DNA of 64,000 nucleotides from Taenia hydatigena (GCA_036345935.2 JADWOT020000001.1:27065232-27129231); one strand, 5' to 3'; shown: positions 33,190-43,915, counted from the stretch's first letter. Made by a program: numbers and translations. The notes: generated by a model not told the origin, from the sequence alone.

Positions 33190-33900
33190 AGGGTCAACAA
33201 GAAATATGGCCATTTAAAAGAAATGGAACATAAAATTAGACTTCTGCCCACGAAAATCCGGCATTTACTTACAGCTATGTAGGCTGGTTTGTGGACATAA
33301 AAACCTCCTGGAACTCGTCACTTTCCATTGGCTATTGACCAGCAAATCAGGTGGCGTTTAGTCGAGGAGAGATTTACGGTCGCCTTATGGGATGCCTGGA
33401 TCGGCATTTTGGGGTCTGCATTAAATCATCCTAGTTCTAATCTTACAACAAACACCCAATATCATTGTTGAAAGTCGACAGAGGAACCCAATTCATGGTA
33501 AATGATGTCTGGGTGCGATTTTGTATCAAGTACTAAGTTAACTTACGCTGCAAAGGATTGTCCTGACCACCGCCTTTTCAATATCGAAACAAAAGCTAAG
33601 TATGACAAGCGCAGAGCCACTTAAATAAACATTTTGCTATTCTTTTACGATGTTTAATAAGACTTTATCTGACGTCACTCGAGCTAGCTTCTTTTGAGCA
33701 AAAAAACGTAGTCCTCATGAGTTTTCCTCTGCCCCGTAGAGGTACATATACGATTGCGTAAATAAAACGCTAGAGTCAATGACAAGTCATTGCATATTCA
33801 CTTGTGAAGGTCTTAGTACTCCTCTGAATGTAAAAATTGAAGCACTTTGCAAAGTCCATTTTTATATAAAGTCGGGACTTAACGTGTGCCATATAAAGCG
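33190..33900 (+). repeat. Repeat R4, copy 2
   Basis: It is about 90 percent identical by eye to 9270-9970, with no long frame. The downstream neighbour differs (R17 and a DVQIR-type fragment here, R5 there). Confidence 0.75.
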
Positions 33901-34300
33901 CATCGAGGTGAGCGAGGGAATTAGCGATCTTGTTGCGGCAAAGCTATCACAAGGAGGTAGAGAGCGTAGTGACATCCCACTGAATGGAACAACTGTCGAT
34001 GTGATTGATGTCCAAATCAGGTGGCAATTCCAAAGTTAGCAACTGTGACACTACGTCCACGTACACCAGGATGTACAGACATAGCAACCAAGAAGTGCCA
34101 ACTCAAAATGTAGCAGAGCAATTTGTTAAAATGTGTATCTTTCGTAAAGGTAATGGACACATAGTCAAGGTTAGCATTATGAGTATCGACTTCAGTTAAA
34201 ACGTCGTGGGTCTTCTTCCCTTTTCTTCCACATACGTTCTTTGGGGACATCGAAGGGAGTTGTCGGTGTAACAGCATCCACGCCCAACATATCGTAGTTC
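33850..34300 (+). pseudogene. Gene Y DVQIR-type exon fragment
   Basis: The frame reads KLSQGGRERSDIPLNGTTVD, then VIDVQIR. Related segments lie at 43130-43200 (DDPLNGANVDVIDVQIRKQL), 4910-4960 and 38085-38130, and inverted in the R2 minus copies. The stretch before it (aaagtcgggac to ttgttgcgg) is also found at 41050-41120. On minus another frame is open (34017-34277). Confidence 0.4.
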
Positions 34301-34419
34301 GCTAGTCACATGAGCAGCTTTACCTCCTTTTCTGTAATTGAAAAGCTTTGCACTTCCCAATTTGAGCAATACAATTGGCCTTATCTCTTAGGCCTACCTT
34401 CGAAGAATGGTTGCATTCC

Positions 34420-34660
34420 TCGAGTCCGCTGTCAACTTTAAGTGTGTCCATTTCGCTAATAAATCTGCTGCCTTGTAGATGTGGCAAGAAGGAAAGGCGA
34501 GGCGGGAGAGCGCCACCAGCGCTCAGTTGGTGTTGAGGCTAGACCCTGTGTGCGCCACCACCGAAGGCTGCCATCGGCCTCAGTGGACCAAGAGACAACC
34601 AGTTTCGCAATCTCTCCCCTTCGTGTCACCGCAACCCAACCATGAGGTCGCTCTTGTTTC
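34420..34660 (+). pseudogene. Gene X tail exon, truncated copy
   Basis: After the acceptor (gccttgtag) the sequence follows 36999 to about 36840 (minus): ERHQRS to PPASVDQETTSFAIS equivalents, with small changes, and then breaks off near 34630 without the donor. Confidence 0.6.
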
Positions 34661-35215
34661 CTGCGCGCAGAGTAGTTGAGCAATTACAGTCCAGTGACAA
34701 ACAGTTGCATCAGTCAAGGGAGATGCAGGCAAGATACTTGTAGTGCAACAGCAGCAAAGCATGGGCTTTGCACGCATTACTGCTTCTTCTATTGTATTCT
34801 TTCCTATTCATTCTGCATTCAAGTGCGCATTTGATCACTTTCTGCAGTTGGAATAATAAATACACCCACTCCATCCACCTACACCACTGAAGTAGTCGTG
34901 GCAAAGTTCATCGCCACACAAGGAAGCGCTGAGTCGACAGAAATGGCAATCAAACGAACGCGCGGCAATCACCTTGGCAAGGGGCGCCAGCTGTGCTCAT
35001 GGAGACGACAAGTAAAAATGAGAGCCATGATTTAATTACGAAGCATAACACATTAGAAACGCATTCAACTCAATTCCTCCGATTGCAGTAAATTTTACAA
35101 AGCTGTATCAGTAGATCAGCAACATCAAGTGAGACAATGCACAATTTAAGCACAAATATTTTAATGTTCGGTTTGCAAATTTAACTGAGATTATTAAGTG
35201 CATGCTTGGGAGTGT
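34660..35215. other. Stretch without a recognised gene
   Basis: About 34930-35110 shows weak similarity to 51190-51400 (cagaaatggcaatca and aaaaatgaga words). Nothing coding is supported. Confidence 0.35.
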
Positions 35216-35430
35216 AGTTTTAGCGTCCCGAGGCTCCTTCGAAGGCAAAAGAAGGCAGAATGCCAGGGTAGAATATATACACATATTTCCAACGGACAGG
35301 GAGAAATAGGCTACTGCCATTGCCTGTAGGCTAGCCCACGCAGCTAGGGCAGTACGGCCACCTCCGTCACCTTGACCGAAACCGGTAGTTTCAACAAACA
35401 AAGTACTACAGTCGTGGCTAATGTAAAGAG
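35215..35430 (-). repeat. Repeat R5, copy 2
   Basis: It matches 9940-10110: the reverse complement of ttgccttcgaaggagcctcg and the gctagcccacgcagctaggg stretch. A minus frame (35108-35440) is open by chance. Confidence 0.6.
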
Positions 35431-35439
35431 GTATCAGCA

Positions 35440-36540
35440 TACATGAGTCGCTCTGTTACAAAATTTGCATTGCCATCTTGCATGGGCTCAATGAAGCAAA
35501 CTCGAATCCCGACTACTCACAGCGCACTGAAAAGCATTTCGTGCAAATGACTTCGTTAGACTAGTTTGCATTCGTTATTAGGCCATAGCAGATGTGTTGC
35601 AGTGTAGGAGGGACTACTCTTGCCGATCGTTGCGTACGAGAAGTAGTGCGTCATGGTCATTGCTGTGCTGCGGCACACTATCCCACCCAAACCGACCATA
35701 CATCACTAGAGACTTGACTTTTGCACCTAATGATGGAGCATTAGCTTGAAAGGAAAATGATGCGATGAAAGAAATGTGCATGTAAGATTGGGAAGTCAGC
35801 CACACCTCTGCGTTAGTAAGCATTTGGTGATTGGCCAACCACACTAGTTCATCTTGTCGCTGGTGTTGTCTCGATGCCTCCATGCGAAGTGTGCAGCATT
35901 GGAATAAGAGGGCAGACGATGTTGCAGCAGAGAGGCGAGGAGAGACGTGAGCAGAGAAGAGCACTTCGGGCATGTGTATGTCCATCATGTATTTCCATTA
36001 CGGAAAGTGTATTGCATAGTCGATAGATGGATTACTGGCTACCCTATTCACTCATGACTCACAAAAATTGGCATTGCTGACCAACACTTGGATGACACCT
36101 TGTAGTTGAAGTGGTGGCATCTCGCACACCCACTCACACTTGAGCTACCAGTGCTTTTCCTATTATCTTTCATTAGGCCCTGCCCACATTGAAAGCGAAA
36201 AGAAGGCATTGCCATGAAAAATCTGTGTTAGAACGATACAATCATGCTATCTGGTGTGGGGAAGAGGGATATGGAGAGGGGGAAAAGAGACGGGGCGAAT
36301 GATCCCAAACAACTTAAACAGCAGAAGATACGCCATCTTCCTGCGCGTCCTCTCCTTACTCCGGGTTGGTGTTTTGGCCCTAAAATAACCAATGGAAGAA
36401 GAGAAGGGTGAGGATGCAAAATGAGGAAGAGGAGGAGGAGGAGGAGGAGGAGGAGGAGGAGGAGAGTGGATGAGTGTAGAAAGCTTACGGGGGTGTTGAG
36501 CATTCCACTCTCGCCGCCAGCGCTCAGCTAAATGAAGGAA
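35440..36540. other. Stretch without a recognised gene
   Basis: The largest frame is minus 35614-35988 (124 codons), with ordinary composition but no motif or second copy. A GAG microsatellite lies near the end. Confidence 0.4.
36428..36464. repeat. GAG trinucleotide microsatellite
   Basis: About 12 gga/gag units. Confidence 0.9.
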
Positions 36541-36544
36541 CAAA

Positions 36545-36801
36545 ACCATGTCGATGTGGCTAATGCCTGTAAATTAGGTGGTCTAAAGTGAAAATAACGC
36601 TAATGCTACTGCTAGCTGCCCAAACAATAAAAGCAAGCCAGCTAAATGGCATATGCTGAGCCTACAAGTAATTATGGATCAAGTGCCTGAGCACAAAAGC
36701 ATAAAGTAAGTCTCGAGCCTGAGCCGCTTTGCAACTCCTACGAAGTGGCTTGACCAGTACGCAGAGGAGGAGGAGGAGGGAGAGAAGGGAGTGAGACTCA
36801 C
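36545..36801 (-). CDS. Gene X possible terminal exon region
   Basis: On minus, after cacttcgtag (about 36745), the phase left by the tail exon gives RVAKRLRLETYFMLLCSGT and a stop. The segment is also present at 57790-58010 and 3850-3960, where the frame is changed. Intron pyrimidine runs precede it. Supported only by phase and by the acceptor. Confidence 0.3.
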
Positions 36802-36999
36802 TTGGATCGGTGCCTAGACACACGGCCTCAGTGGCCGGTGCAGCCACCTCGTCACGAAGGAGAGAGATTGCAAAACTGGTTGTCTCCTGGTCCACTGAGG
36901 CCGGTGGCAGCCTTCGGTGGTGGCGCACACAGGGTCTAGCCTCAACACCAACTGAGCGCTGGTGGCGCTCTCCCGCCTCGCCTTTCCTTCTTGTCACAT
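36802..36999 (-). CDS. Gene X basic tail exon, intact
   Basis: A 198-base exon with acceptor gccttgtag and donor CCAA-GTGAGT, phase 1 on both sides. It reads VTRRKGEAGERHQRSVGVEA, RRLPPASVDQETTSFAISLL and DEVAAPATEAVCLGTDP. Basic then Pro/acidic composition suggests a cytoplasmic tail. It joins in frame to the transmembrane exon 37041-37346. Four decayed copies are present (3.6, 34.5, 58.1 kb and the deleted 4.0 kb locus nearby). Family unknown. Confidence 0.6.
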
Positions 37000-37040
37000 C
37001 TACAAGGCAGCAGATTGATTAGCGAAATGGACACACTTAC

Positions 37041-37346
37041 AGTCGACAAGAGTTCCAGCGATACCAACAATTGCCCACATGTAGGACCATGTGAGTAGGT
37101 TCAGTGCACTACTGCTCAAATTGAGCAGTGCAAAGCCCAGGTATGCAATCAGAAATATGGCGTAGAGCACTCCTTCTTCCGACAACATCACAAGTAAGTC
37201 ACGGAAATATGAAACTGGCGACGATGCGCCTGACAGCACATCGATCGATGGATCGAAGACGGCAATTTGAAATGCACGTGACAGCGTGCAATGAGTGAAG
37301 CAGACTGGTCGAGAATGACTGAGAAACGTGAGGCTTTGTAAACGAT
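37041..37346 (-). CDS. Gene X transmembrane exon, intact
   Basis: A 306-base exon with acceptor ctttgtccag and donor GACT-GTAAGT, phase 1 on both sides. The frame reads LSRAFQIAVFDPSIDVLSGA, SYFRDLLVMLSEEGVLYAIF, LIAYLGFALLNLSSSALNL and LTWSYMWAIVGIAGTLVD, with two likely membrane spans. Joined to 36802-36999 it gives 168 open codons. I cannot name the family. Another minus frame (37199-37408) overlaps but does not fit the splice phase. Confidence 0.65.
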
Positions 37347-37349
37347 CTG

Positions 37350-37620
37350 GACAAAGAGAGTCTCGACGACCACATAGCTGTAGTTAATGTAGATAGATTG
37401 AAGGACACTAAGTAACGTGTTGTCTAGACAACTAAATACTACTTCAAGTCATGCTTTTTGTGGCTGTCGTTTTGTTAGGCTTCGAGGGTGATCTGGATAA
37501 TGCGAAAGCTAAAAGCAGAAGTTAAGGGTCTTCGTGGATCATGTCCAATGGTAATGCAATAAAAGGCGTGAAGGAACAAAAGTCAAAGACAAGGTGTGAG
37601 ATGATACAAGGTGTTCCAGC
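37350..37620 (-). repeat. Sequence upstream of the gene X exon
   Basis: It matches 4140-4420 and part of 13440-13510. On minus, cgcattatccag followed by ATCACCCTCGAAGCC resembles the start of the gene X exon itself, so an old internal duplication of the exon start is possible. Confidence 0.5.
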
Positions 37621-40110
37621 AACTCATTTTCCTCTGTCTGTTGAATGTATGCATTCTACACTGACATTTGCCTTCTTTTGCCTTCAAGGGAGACTTCGAA
37701 CGCCACAATAAGGAGCTGGCTTGGAATTGGGGTTATGAGGAGGAGGACGAAGAAAAGGAGGCGTAGACAGATAAGGAATCGCATTGACAAACTTACAAGA
37801 GTGAGTGATTACGGGTGCGATTCTTAACCCTGACATTATCTGTGCCGCAGTAAACATGCTTCATACTCTCATAGCCTTCTCTTGTCTCCTTATGGAGGGA
37901 ACCAGAAAGTTTACATCATTCCACACAAAAGTAAGCCTGTTAAATATTCGAGCGCTTCCATTCCTATCATGAACCCGGTTTTACAATTGCATTCGGGTTA
38001 GTGGCAAATCAGGCAAATTCAGACAATTTCAAGTCATGTCATAACAGCTACCATACGAGGCAGAAGGTCAGGTAGCACGTTGCTAAATGAAACAACTGTC
38101 AATGCGGTTGATGCTTAAATCAGGAAGCAATTACGAATTAAGCTATTGTGCCACTGCGGCTACGTGTAGTGGGATGCGCATGCGTCGCAACCGAAAATTG
38201 CCATCTGAAATCGTAGCTTACACTCCGCTATCCAAGTAGATAATAAGCAAGGTTTCGTACAAATACGCATCTTTTGTGAAGGTGAACGACACCTGCAAGA
38301 CAATGTGAGTGAGGTCAGTCCATTACTCAAATTGAGCCACGCGTCTATTCGCTTTGAATATGAACTTTGCTATAAAACACATGCTTAAAGTAAATTAAAG
38401 CGTACAACTGATTAGCAAAATGACATCGACCACTGTTATTTGAACTACTTTTACGATTTACTGACAAACTTTACATTATCTCCATCACGCATTTATTTTA
38501 CTGGCATAAACTGCAGATAGCTATTAGTTCTTTTGCTGTCTGAATCATACGCGAAAGTCGAAACTGTTGGTATTTGTCGTAATTATGGTCTCATCAAGAA
38601 TACATAAAAATTTAAATCTTGTTTGTTTTACCGGACGAATTTTGAACTGATTGGCCAGGCTTGTGCGCGGCTTGCGTAAGTGGTGCGCGTTTTCGGGGAT
38701 AATTTTTCTGGATTGACGCGCCTTTATCTGCTGCCAAAAGTCTGGAACCTGGTAGGTATTAAGTATATTTTTATTGTATTTAGTTTTTTAATTGTTGCGA
38801 GGTGCTTTGAATGTCGACTTGCTTCCTCTATACACATGCTTGTTAGAGTAGACTCAAATGCCTCTTAATGTTAGTGCTGACGGCTACTTTTCAGCTGCAA
38901 GGTCTCCTCATGTGCATTTTTCGCTGTGTAGGGATGAATTGCGGCTGGTTCAGCAGATTTTGAGGTTGTTTGTATTTTTGCTGACGTTTGAATTTGAGTG
39001 ATGAGGCATAATTTTGTGGAGAGGTGCTAAAACCCTACCAAGAGCTTGGAAATCACATGCTTGGTGTTTTCCTGCAATTAAGCACTCATTTCATGAATGC
39101 GTGTAGATATATGCCTTTGCTTTCTTGATCAGTTTATTTGTTAGACCAACGGTTTTAGAAATAGCTGCAGTTGCTGTCACAACTTTTTGTTTTCCATTTG
39201 CACTGCCTAGTTGCGTTGAATTTTGTTACTGCAAAACACTTCTTTGGATTTAGTGCGATTGCTTTGACTGTTTCCAAGTGGTTTGTCACTTGAATAAGAA
39301 TGAGTTTTGATGAATGAAGTCCAATTTGATGAGGGGACTTGTAACTTGAGTAAGGTAAACGCAGAAGTCTCATAATGTGGCTGTTAGGACGTTTTATCTT
39401 CCAACTACGATGCCTACTCACATGCACTTTTCGGTGCATGGCACTTGAAGCGATAAGATTGTTTTTGGCATTTTGTAATTTGTTTGCTTTCTGATGGCGA
39501 TAGATTTTGCTGGGATGAGTTCTAACGTTGCTAAGGACGTGGCAATCAATCATTATCATTTTCTTGCTGATAAGCATTTACTATATTTATAAATGTTATT
39601 GTGCATTTTTCGTCCGTTTTCGTGCTGGAATAGACACTGAAGAGGAAGAAGCTGCAGCAGTAATGAGTGCGAGTCTTGCCTTCACTATCACTACATATTT
39701 CTAGGTAAGATTGGATTGTGCTGAATGAGTTGTTGCCGTCCCTTTTTGTGTGCAGTAATGGAATCAATGTGCGTTCATATGTTGGGTGGGAAAGTGCTGT
39801 TCTCCTTTACCTGCTTTACCTGTTCTATTTTCATTACTATGATATGCGTGCTGTTGGCGCACCTATGGATGGCAAAGTGGGCGGGGTTGGGGCAGGACGA
39901 GGGTTGTTTGTTGTGTTGATGTGACCCTTGCTGTGAAACATGTTTTGTAGAGGGCCTAGGTGATGGCTTAATGGTAGGTTGCTCAGCTTTGACGGCATGA
40001 GTCGGTGTCTTTGAGTGAGGTAGACGCAGCAGCGGTGGGAGCGGAGGAAGAAGTGGCTAGTGGGAAGCTTTGCATCACCACGCAGCAGTCTCAAATGTTT
40101 GCTTGCTGAG
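37620..40110 (+). repeat. Long repeat R2 (gene Y), copy 4
   Basis: Collinear with 4430-6860. The acidic exon at about 39613-39702 has lost its acceptor (tttcg instead of tttag) and has a TAG just before the donor. The next segment, near 39755, reads MCVHMLGGKVLFSFTCFTCS in one frame and GINVRSYVGWESAVLLYLLY in another. The antisense frame (39155-39577) is open to a frameshift near 39240. Homology ends near 40110. Confidence 0.8.
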
Positions 40111-40490
40111 GTGTCGCTTCAGTTGTTGATAGCTTTCTTATAGTCCGCGGTCTGCGAACTGCGGTCTGCGTCGACTCGTCACGTAGATGCCCTGTTTTTC
40201 TTACTACTTTAACATTCGCATCTACGCACTCGATTAGGCAGTCGTTGGATTTAACAATTTCGGATAGCACGTGTACTTGGCAACAGTTCATAAGTTAATT
40301 TAATCTCAATTCGTACCTAAGAAGTTTTATTCTGGTGAGCAATTCCAGTTTTAATCACAAACCCTTCAACCGAAATGGATGTGGGTTTTGGTAGGGTTGG
40401 GTAGATGGATTCATTACTTTTTCCATCATTTAGTGTTCAGCCATGTTACGAAACCTGTTTTGCCTATGATTTTGTGTCGCTCATCTGATA
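40110..40490. other. Stretch without a recognised gene
   Basis: It lies between the end of R2 and the exon at 40492. A short tagtccgcggtctgcgaactg motif near 40141 contains a small direct repeat. An upstream exon of the 40.5 kb gene may lie here, but I cannot identify it. Confidence 0.35.
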
Positions 40491-40491
40491 G

Positions 40492-40740
40492 CTGGCCATC
40501 TCTCTGGGCGGGTTCTCTTCGCGACAGAGGTCTTCCGCAGTCGCTATGCCTTCGCCTTTTCCAACTTCGTGGAGTCGGTGATGGGTGCGATAGCACGCAA
40601 TGGAAGTGTTATCGCTGCTGTAGAGTCTTTTGGCTTGCAGATGAGCAAGTTGGGTAAGGCGCTATGCTTTGGTGTCTACTGGTTTCCAGGCATAGTGATT
40701 GGCAAAATGATTGGAGGAGAGGTGGTGTCCAAACGACTAG
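40492..40740 (+). CDS. Membrane-protein exon of an unidentified gene
   Basis: An acceptor (tcatctgatag) and donor (CTAG-GTGAGC) bound a 249-base exon, phase 1 on both sides. It reads GHLSGRVLFATEVFRSRYAF, then AFSNFVESVMGAIARNGSVI, GLQMSKLGKALCFGVYWFPG and IVIGKMIGGEVVSKRL. Two hydrophobic stretches separated by a basic loop suggest a membrane protein. No second copy is present in the window. I do not recognise the family. Confidence 0.6.
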
Positions 40741-40865
40741 GTGAGCTTCTCTATCCATCCATTCGTCCTAGAAATTTTTGTCAGTCCATGCACTCCCTAT
40801 CTGTTCAATCTAATTTGAACTGATGGTTTATTCACTCATTTCAAACTCATTCTGCTTGACTACAG

Positions 40866-40921
40866 GCATCTGCCCACGCATGTTTTGTCACCTCATGGGT
40901 CGCACGAATGCGAATGAGTAG
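40866..40921 (+). CDS. Terminal exon of the same gene
   Basis: After an acceptor (gcttgactacag) the required phase reads GICPRMFCHLMGRTNANE and a TAG stop. The join to 40492-40740 is in frame, so the two exons form an intact C-terminus of 100 codons. Confidence 0.5.
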
Positions 40922-40924
40922 ATA

Positions 40925-41255
40925 AAGAAGGGGAGTAGGAGCTAGACTTGTTAAAGATGGAAATCGCTCAGTGCCAAAATTATTACTCCTGATGAGCTAC
41001 AATACTTAAAGCACCTTCTAAGTGTTCCTGTACCTTTCCGTTTTCAATAAAGTCGGGACACAACATGTGCCATATAAAGCGCTCTAAGGTGAGCAAGGGA
41101 ATTGGCGGTCTTGTTGCACCCCTTATCCCATTATCCAGCTATTCTAATAGAGGGCGGTTTGCACTTGCAGGTGAACAAGTGAGTACACTTATCTGCTGTG
41201 CTGAGTGAATGACTGGCAGGCACAAAAAGACGTCGCGCGGATCATCTAAATTGCT
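40925..41255 (+). repeat. Repeat R17, copy 1, upstream part
   Basis: It is shared with 62870-63110, with pieces at 12400-12640 and 33860-33950. It lies between the stop of the previous gene and the next open frame. Confidence 0.55.
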
Positions 41256-41609
41256 ATGTGTCCGGTTGATGAGTCTTTGAGGCGAAGACGGCATGACTCT
41301 ATGGCAGAGAAGTCATCGATGTCAGACAACTCCAACAAGTCCAACCTCAAGCAACACTTCATGTGTTACTACATGCATTACTGCCCCAAAATGGACTGTA
41401 AGGCCTACAAATCACTTTCTTTCCTTACCTGCCTTAAGGAGAGGCGTGTATGGTTGCCTATGGAGGCTCGTCAACGCCTGCTAAACCAAAGCCAGTACAG
41501 TGGACTCGCAGAGGAGGACGAAGAAGACCCGCCAATCACGCCACGTGACGATAAACAAAGCGAACATTCAACTCTGATTCTTCGAGACTGTGGCAGTCGC
41601 GTTGTCTGA
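41256..41609 (+). CDS. Exon candidate conserved in a second copy
   Basis: The 117-codon frame reads RRRRHDSMAEKSSMSDNSNK, SNLKQHFMCYYMHYCPKMDC, then an acidic PP-rich end EEDEEDPPITPRDDKQSE. The copy at 63140-63480 keeps RRRRNDSVAEK in one frame and ITPRHDEKS in another. Conservation of these peptides through frame changes suggests true coding in the ancestor. A GTAAGG inside (about 41398) could be a donor. Family unknown. Confidence 0.4.
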   Translation: MCPVDESLRRRRHDSMAEKSSMSDNSNKSNLKQHFMCYYMHYCPKMDCKAYKSLSFLTCLKERRVWLPMEARQRLLNQSQYSGLAEEDEEDPPITPRDDKQSEHSTLILRDCGSRVV

Positions 41610-42455
41610 AGGACACTGCATGGTGGACGGCGACGCAATAGTCATCACACTGGCTATCGATTACGAGGTGTTGTGTGGGAGGGATCTGGACCTCTTCAGC
41701 CAGTAAATCGTTCTCGTGAAGTATATTAAAGGCACGCGCATTAGTTGCACAAACTGGAACGGTGTGAATTGAGACCATGGCTTTACTTGTTATGTGAATT
41801 GCTGGCGCCTTGTCACGATGCCGATGCTATGCGGAGGCTATGTTGAAAGGTCCGTTGTTCAGTGCAGAGAAGCATGCATGTTACTTTGGTATCGTTTAGT
41901 ACAGTGAGGGGGAGGGTGATTAGCGAGTTCGGTTGCTCAGGTGAAAATCGAATGTGTGTGGGCTAAAGTAGACCGGAAAATAGGCAAAGCTAGCTTTCAA
42001 AATCTGTAGGGGACGATGATAATTAGTAGAATAAATGTGAGGAGGAAACAGTAAGTGGGTGTGGATACAGCCTCTAAGGTACTTTTTAGCGAGGACCACA
42101 TCAGCATCTCAGGATCTGTAAGTCATCGTAGGTGGTAGGACACGGGCGATCCACTCTACTCCTATCATAACAGTCTCGAGTCGTTATGGTTTAACACTAA
42201 ACACAGTTTCGCGAGTTGTGGTGGGGCTCTTCCACTCGAGTATATAGTGTCACGCAATCAAGTATACGCGCTAGCACCCAAAGGGCTCATGTGGAATTGT
42301 GGAAGAAGAGGACTTAAAGTAATCCGGCTTCTATAGCTATAGATGCCGACGATGTTTCTGTGTTTGGGGCTACGCTAACGTCAGAGACCTACTAAACCAT
42401 GTGCGCAGATTTTGTCCTCGTAGTGGCTTTGGAGAGACAATCCAGCAGAATGAGA
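41610..42455. other. Stretch without a recognised gene
   Basis: No exon with both splice sites or repeat match was seen. Confidence 0.4.
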
Positions 42456-42459
42456 TCCA

Positions 42460-42925
42460 TTGGGATGAGAAGAGCGAACCCACTTCCGCCTCCAAAGTAA
42501 TCACACCGAGGCGGCTGACTGGCTAGTGGGTTGTTGAGAGCCTAATGTGCTCATTGGATAGCCAAGCAAAGCAGGTAATGAGATTATCAATTAGAAGCCG
42601 CAGTCACGTCCATCTATTAGATTGCAATGGACATTACCAACTATTTGATGTGATGGTCTGTCTAAGCATCCAAGATAAGGTGGGTGGTGTGGAATAGCTG
42701 CTGACCTCCTACAGTGCCAGAGGATGAGCCCCATCAGGGCTGTTTGTCAGGTGGATGGTTCGACTGCATGCAGCAGCGATGACCAGATGGTTACAGTGAA
42801 CAAAGACAGGATGCGAAAAGTTGAGCAGAGGGCGTATTACCAAGGTAAATGGGAATGTGAGGAAGCAGACGAGAAGACGTCGCATCGGTTTGCATGCAGT
42901 AGTGGAAACTAGAGAAGGAGACTAA
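42460..42925 (+). repeat. Repeat R9, copy 2, with an open exon
   Basis: It matches 18930-19340. The exon from about 42715 (acceptor tcctacag) reads CQRMSPIRAVCQVDGSTACS, then DDQMVTVNKDRMRKVEQRAY and YQ, with a donor CAAG-GTAAAT at about 42846. Unlike copy 1 it has no stop. The upstream conserved KVITPRRLTG frame also ends in a stop here. Confidence 0.6.
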
Positions 42926-43054
42926 GGAGAATGAGGGAGAAAGAGAACAATGAGACGGAGCAGATCGCGTTGTCTCGTGTTCATAAGTATGAAAGTGTAG
43001 AGCTGCTGATGCACTAAGGTTTATTTTTTTTCTTACTAACACTAAAATTGTGGA

Positions 43055-43345
43055 TTGAATACAATCCGCTCCTCAACAGTTGCAAGACTAATTGTTTTGA
43101 CCTTCAAATCATGCCAGCTACCACAAGGCGGTAAAAGGCCAGGCGACGATCCACTGAATGGAGCAAATGTCGATGTGATTGATGTCCAAATCAGGAAGCA
43201 ATTACAAAGCGGACAACTGTACCACTACGGCTACTTTCATTGAGACGTGCAGGCACTGCTACCGAGAAATGCCAATTCAACATACTCAAGAGTATTGTGT
43301 GAAAATATGTATCTTTCGTGAGAGCAGACAAAGAGCATTCTTCAT
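43055..43345 (+). pseudogene. Gene Y DVQIR-type fragment
   Basis: The frame reads GGKRPGDDPLNGANVDVIDV, then QIRKQLQS. It is related to 33960-34030 and to the R2 copies near 4910 and 38090. It sits directly before a VFVERF-exon copy, though the two belong to different repeat families. Confidence 0.4.
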
Positions 43346-43425
43346 CGGTGAAGAAGGTGGATGACGACGGTTTGGTAAGCAGAGACGTGTTCGTGGAACG
43401 CTTTCTTTTAATTAGTCAGGCATAT
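43345..43425 (+). pseudogene. VFVERF-exon fragment (probable USP5 piece)
   Basis: The frame reads VDDDGLVSRDVFVERF, like ADDDGSVA.SVFVEHF at 59680-59740. After VERF it diverges. See 59255-59430 for the reasoning on identity. Confidence 0.4.
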
Positions 43426-43435
43426 ATAACACAAA

Positions 43436-43652
43436 CGTGTCGATCTGACAAAGCGGCTAGATGTCCGTCCCCACTAATGATGGGGTCGTTGAGAACACAA
43501 TGGTCCAAGTGTTCCACCAGGCAATTCGACGCTGTTGTTAGACAGGCAAGCGCACAGGCGTGCGTGTAAAGTTCGTGCTCTGCTGTAGTTGCCCCACCAC
43601 ACCCTCGTCTGCTGCCGCCCTTGACCGGCGTGACTGTTGGTCACTGGTTTCA
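43436..43652 (-). pseudogene. USP5: USP5-like UBA1 exon, minus strand
   Basis: On minus, CLTTASNCLVEHLDHCVLND then PIISGDGHLAALSDR matches the UBA1 end and linker (SNHLVGNLDDCALNDPI at 30.7 kb). The acceptor region (atctgcgaag) and about 110 bases of upstream intron match the other two copies. The 5' part of the exon is in another frame. It follows the intact exon 43916-44057 by about 260 bases, in the order expected for the gene. Confidence 0.7.
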
Positions 43653-43915
43653 CTTCGCAGATGCGATTGAAACAAATCAGGCTCAAAAGAATAAAAAATA
43701 AACACGGCTCATGACTCATAGCTGTGATTTTTGAGACATGTAAGTGGATGTCGAATCACATTTAGTTACAAGGGCAATGGAGGATATTGAGTGGAGTAGA
43801 GGAGAGAAGCGACATCACTTTAATGAACGAGGAAAGTAAGTCGACCACTAAAGCTGCTGCCATCCCCAAAAAACTCAAAGCAAAATATAAAAATATGAAT
43901 TTTGTGTTTGCTTAC

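Noticed and set aside
33190..33900. R4 as an LTR retrotransposon or solo LTR
   Set aside because: No TG..CA ends, primer site, polypurine tract or target duplication could be seen; kept as an unclassified repeat.
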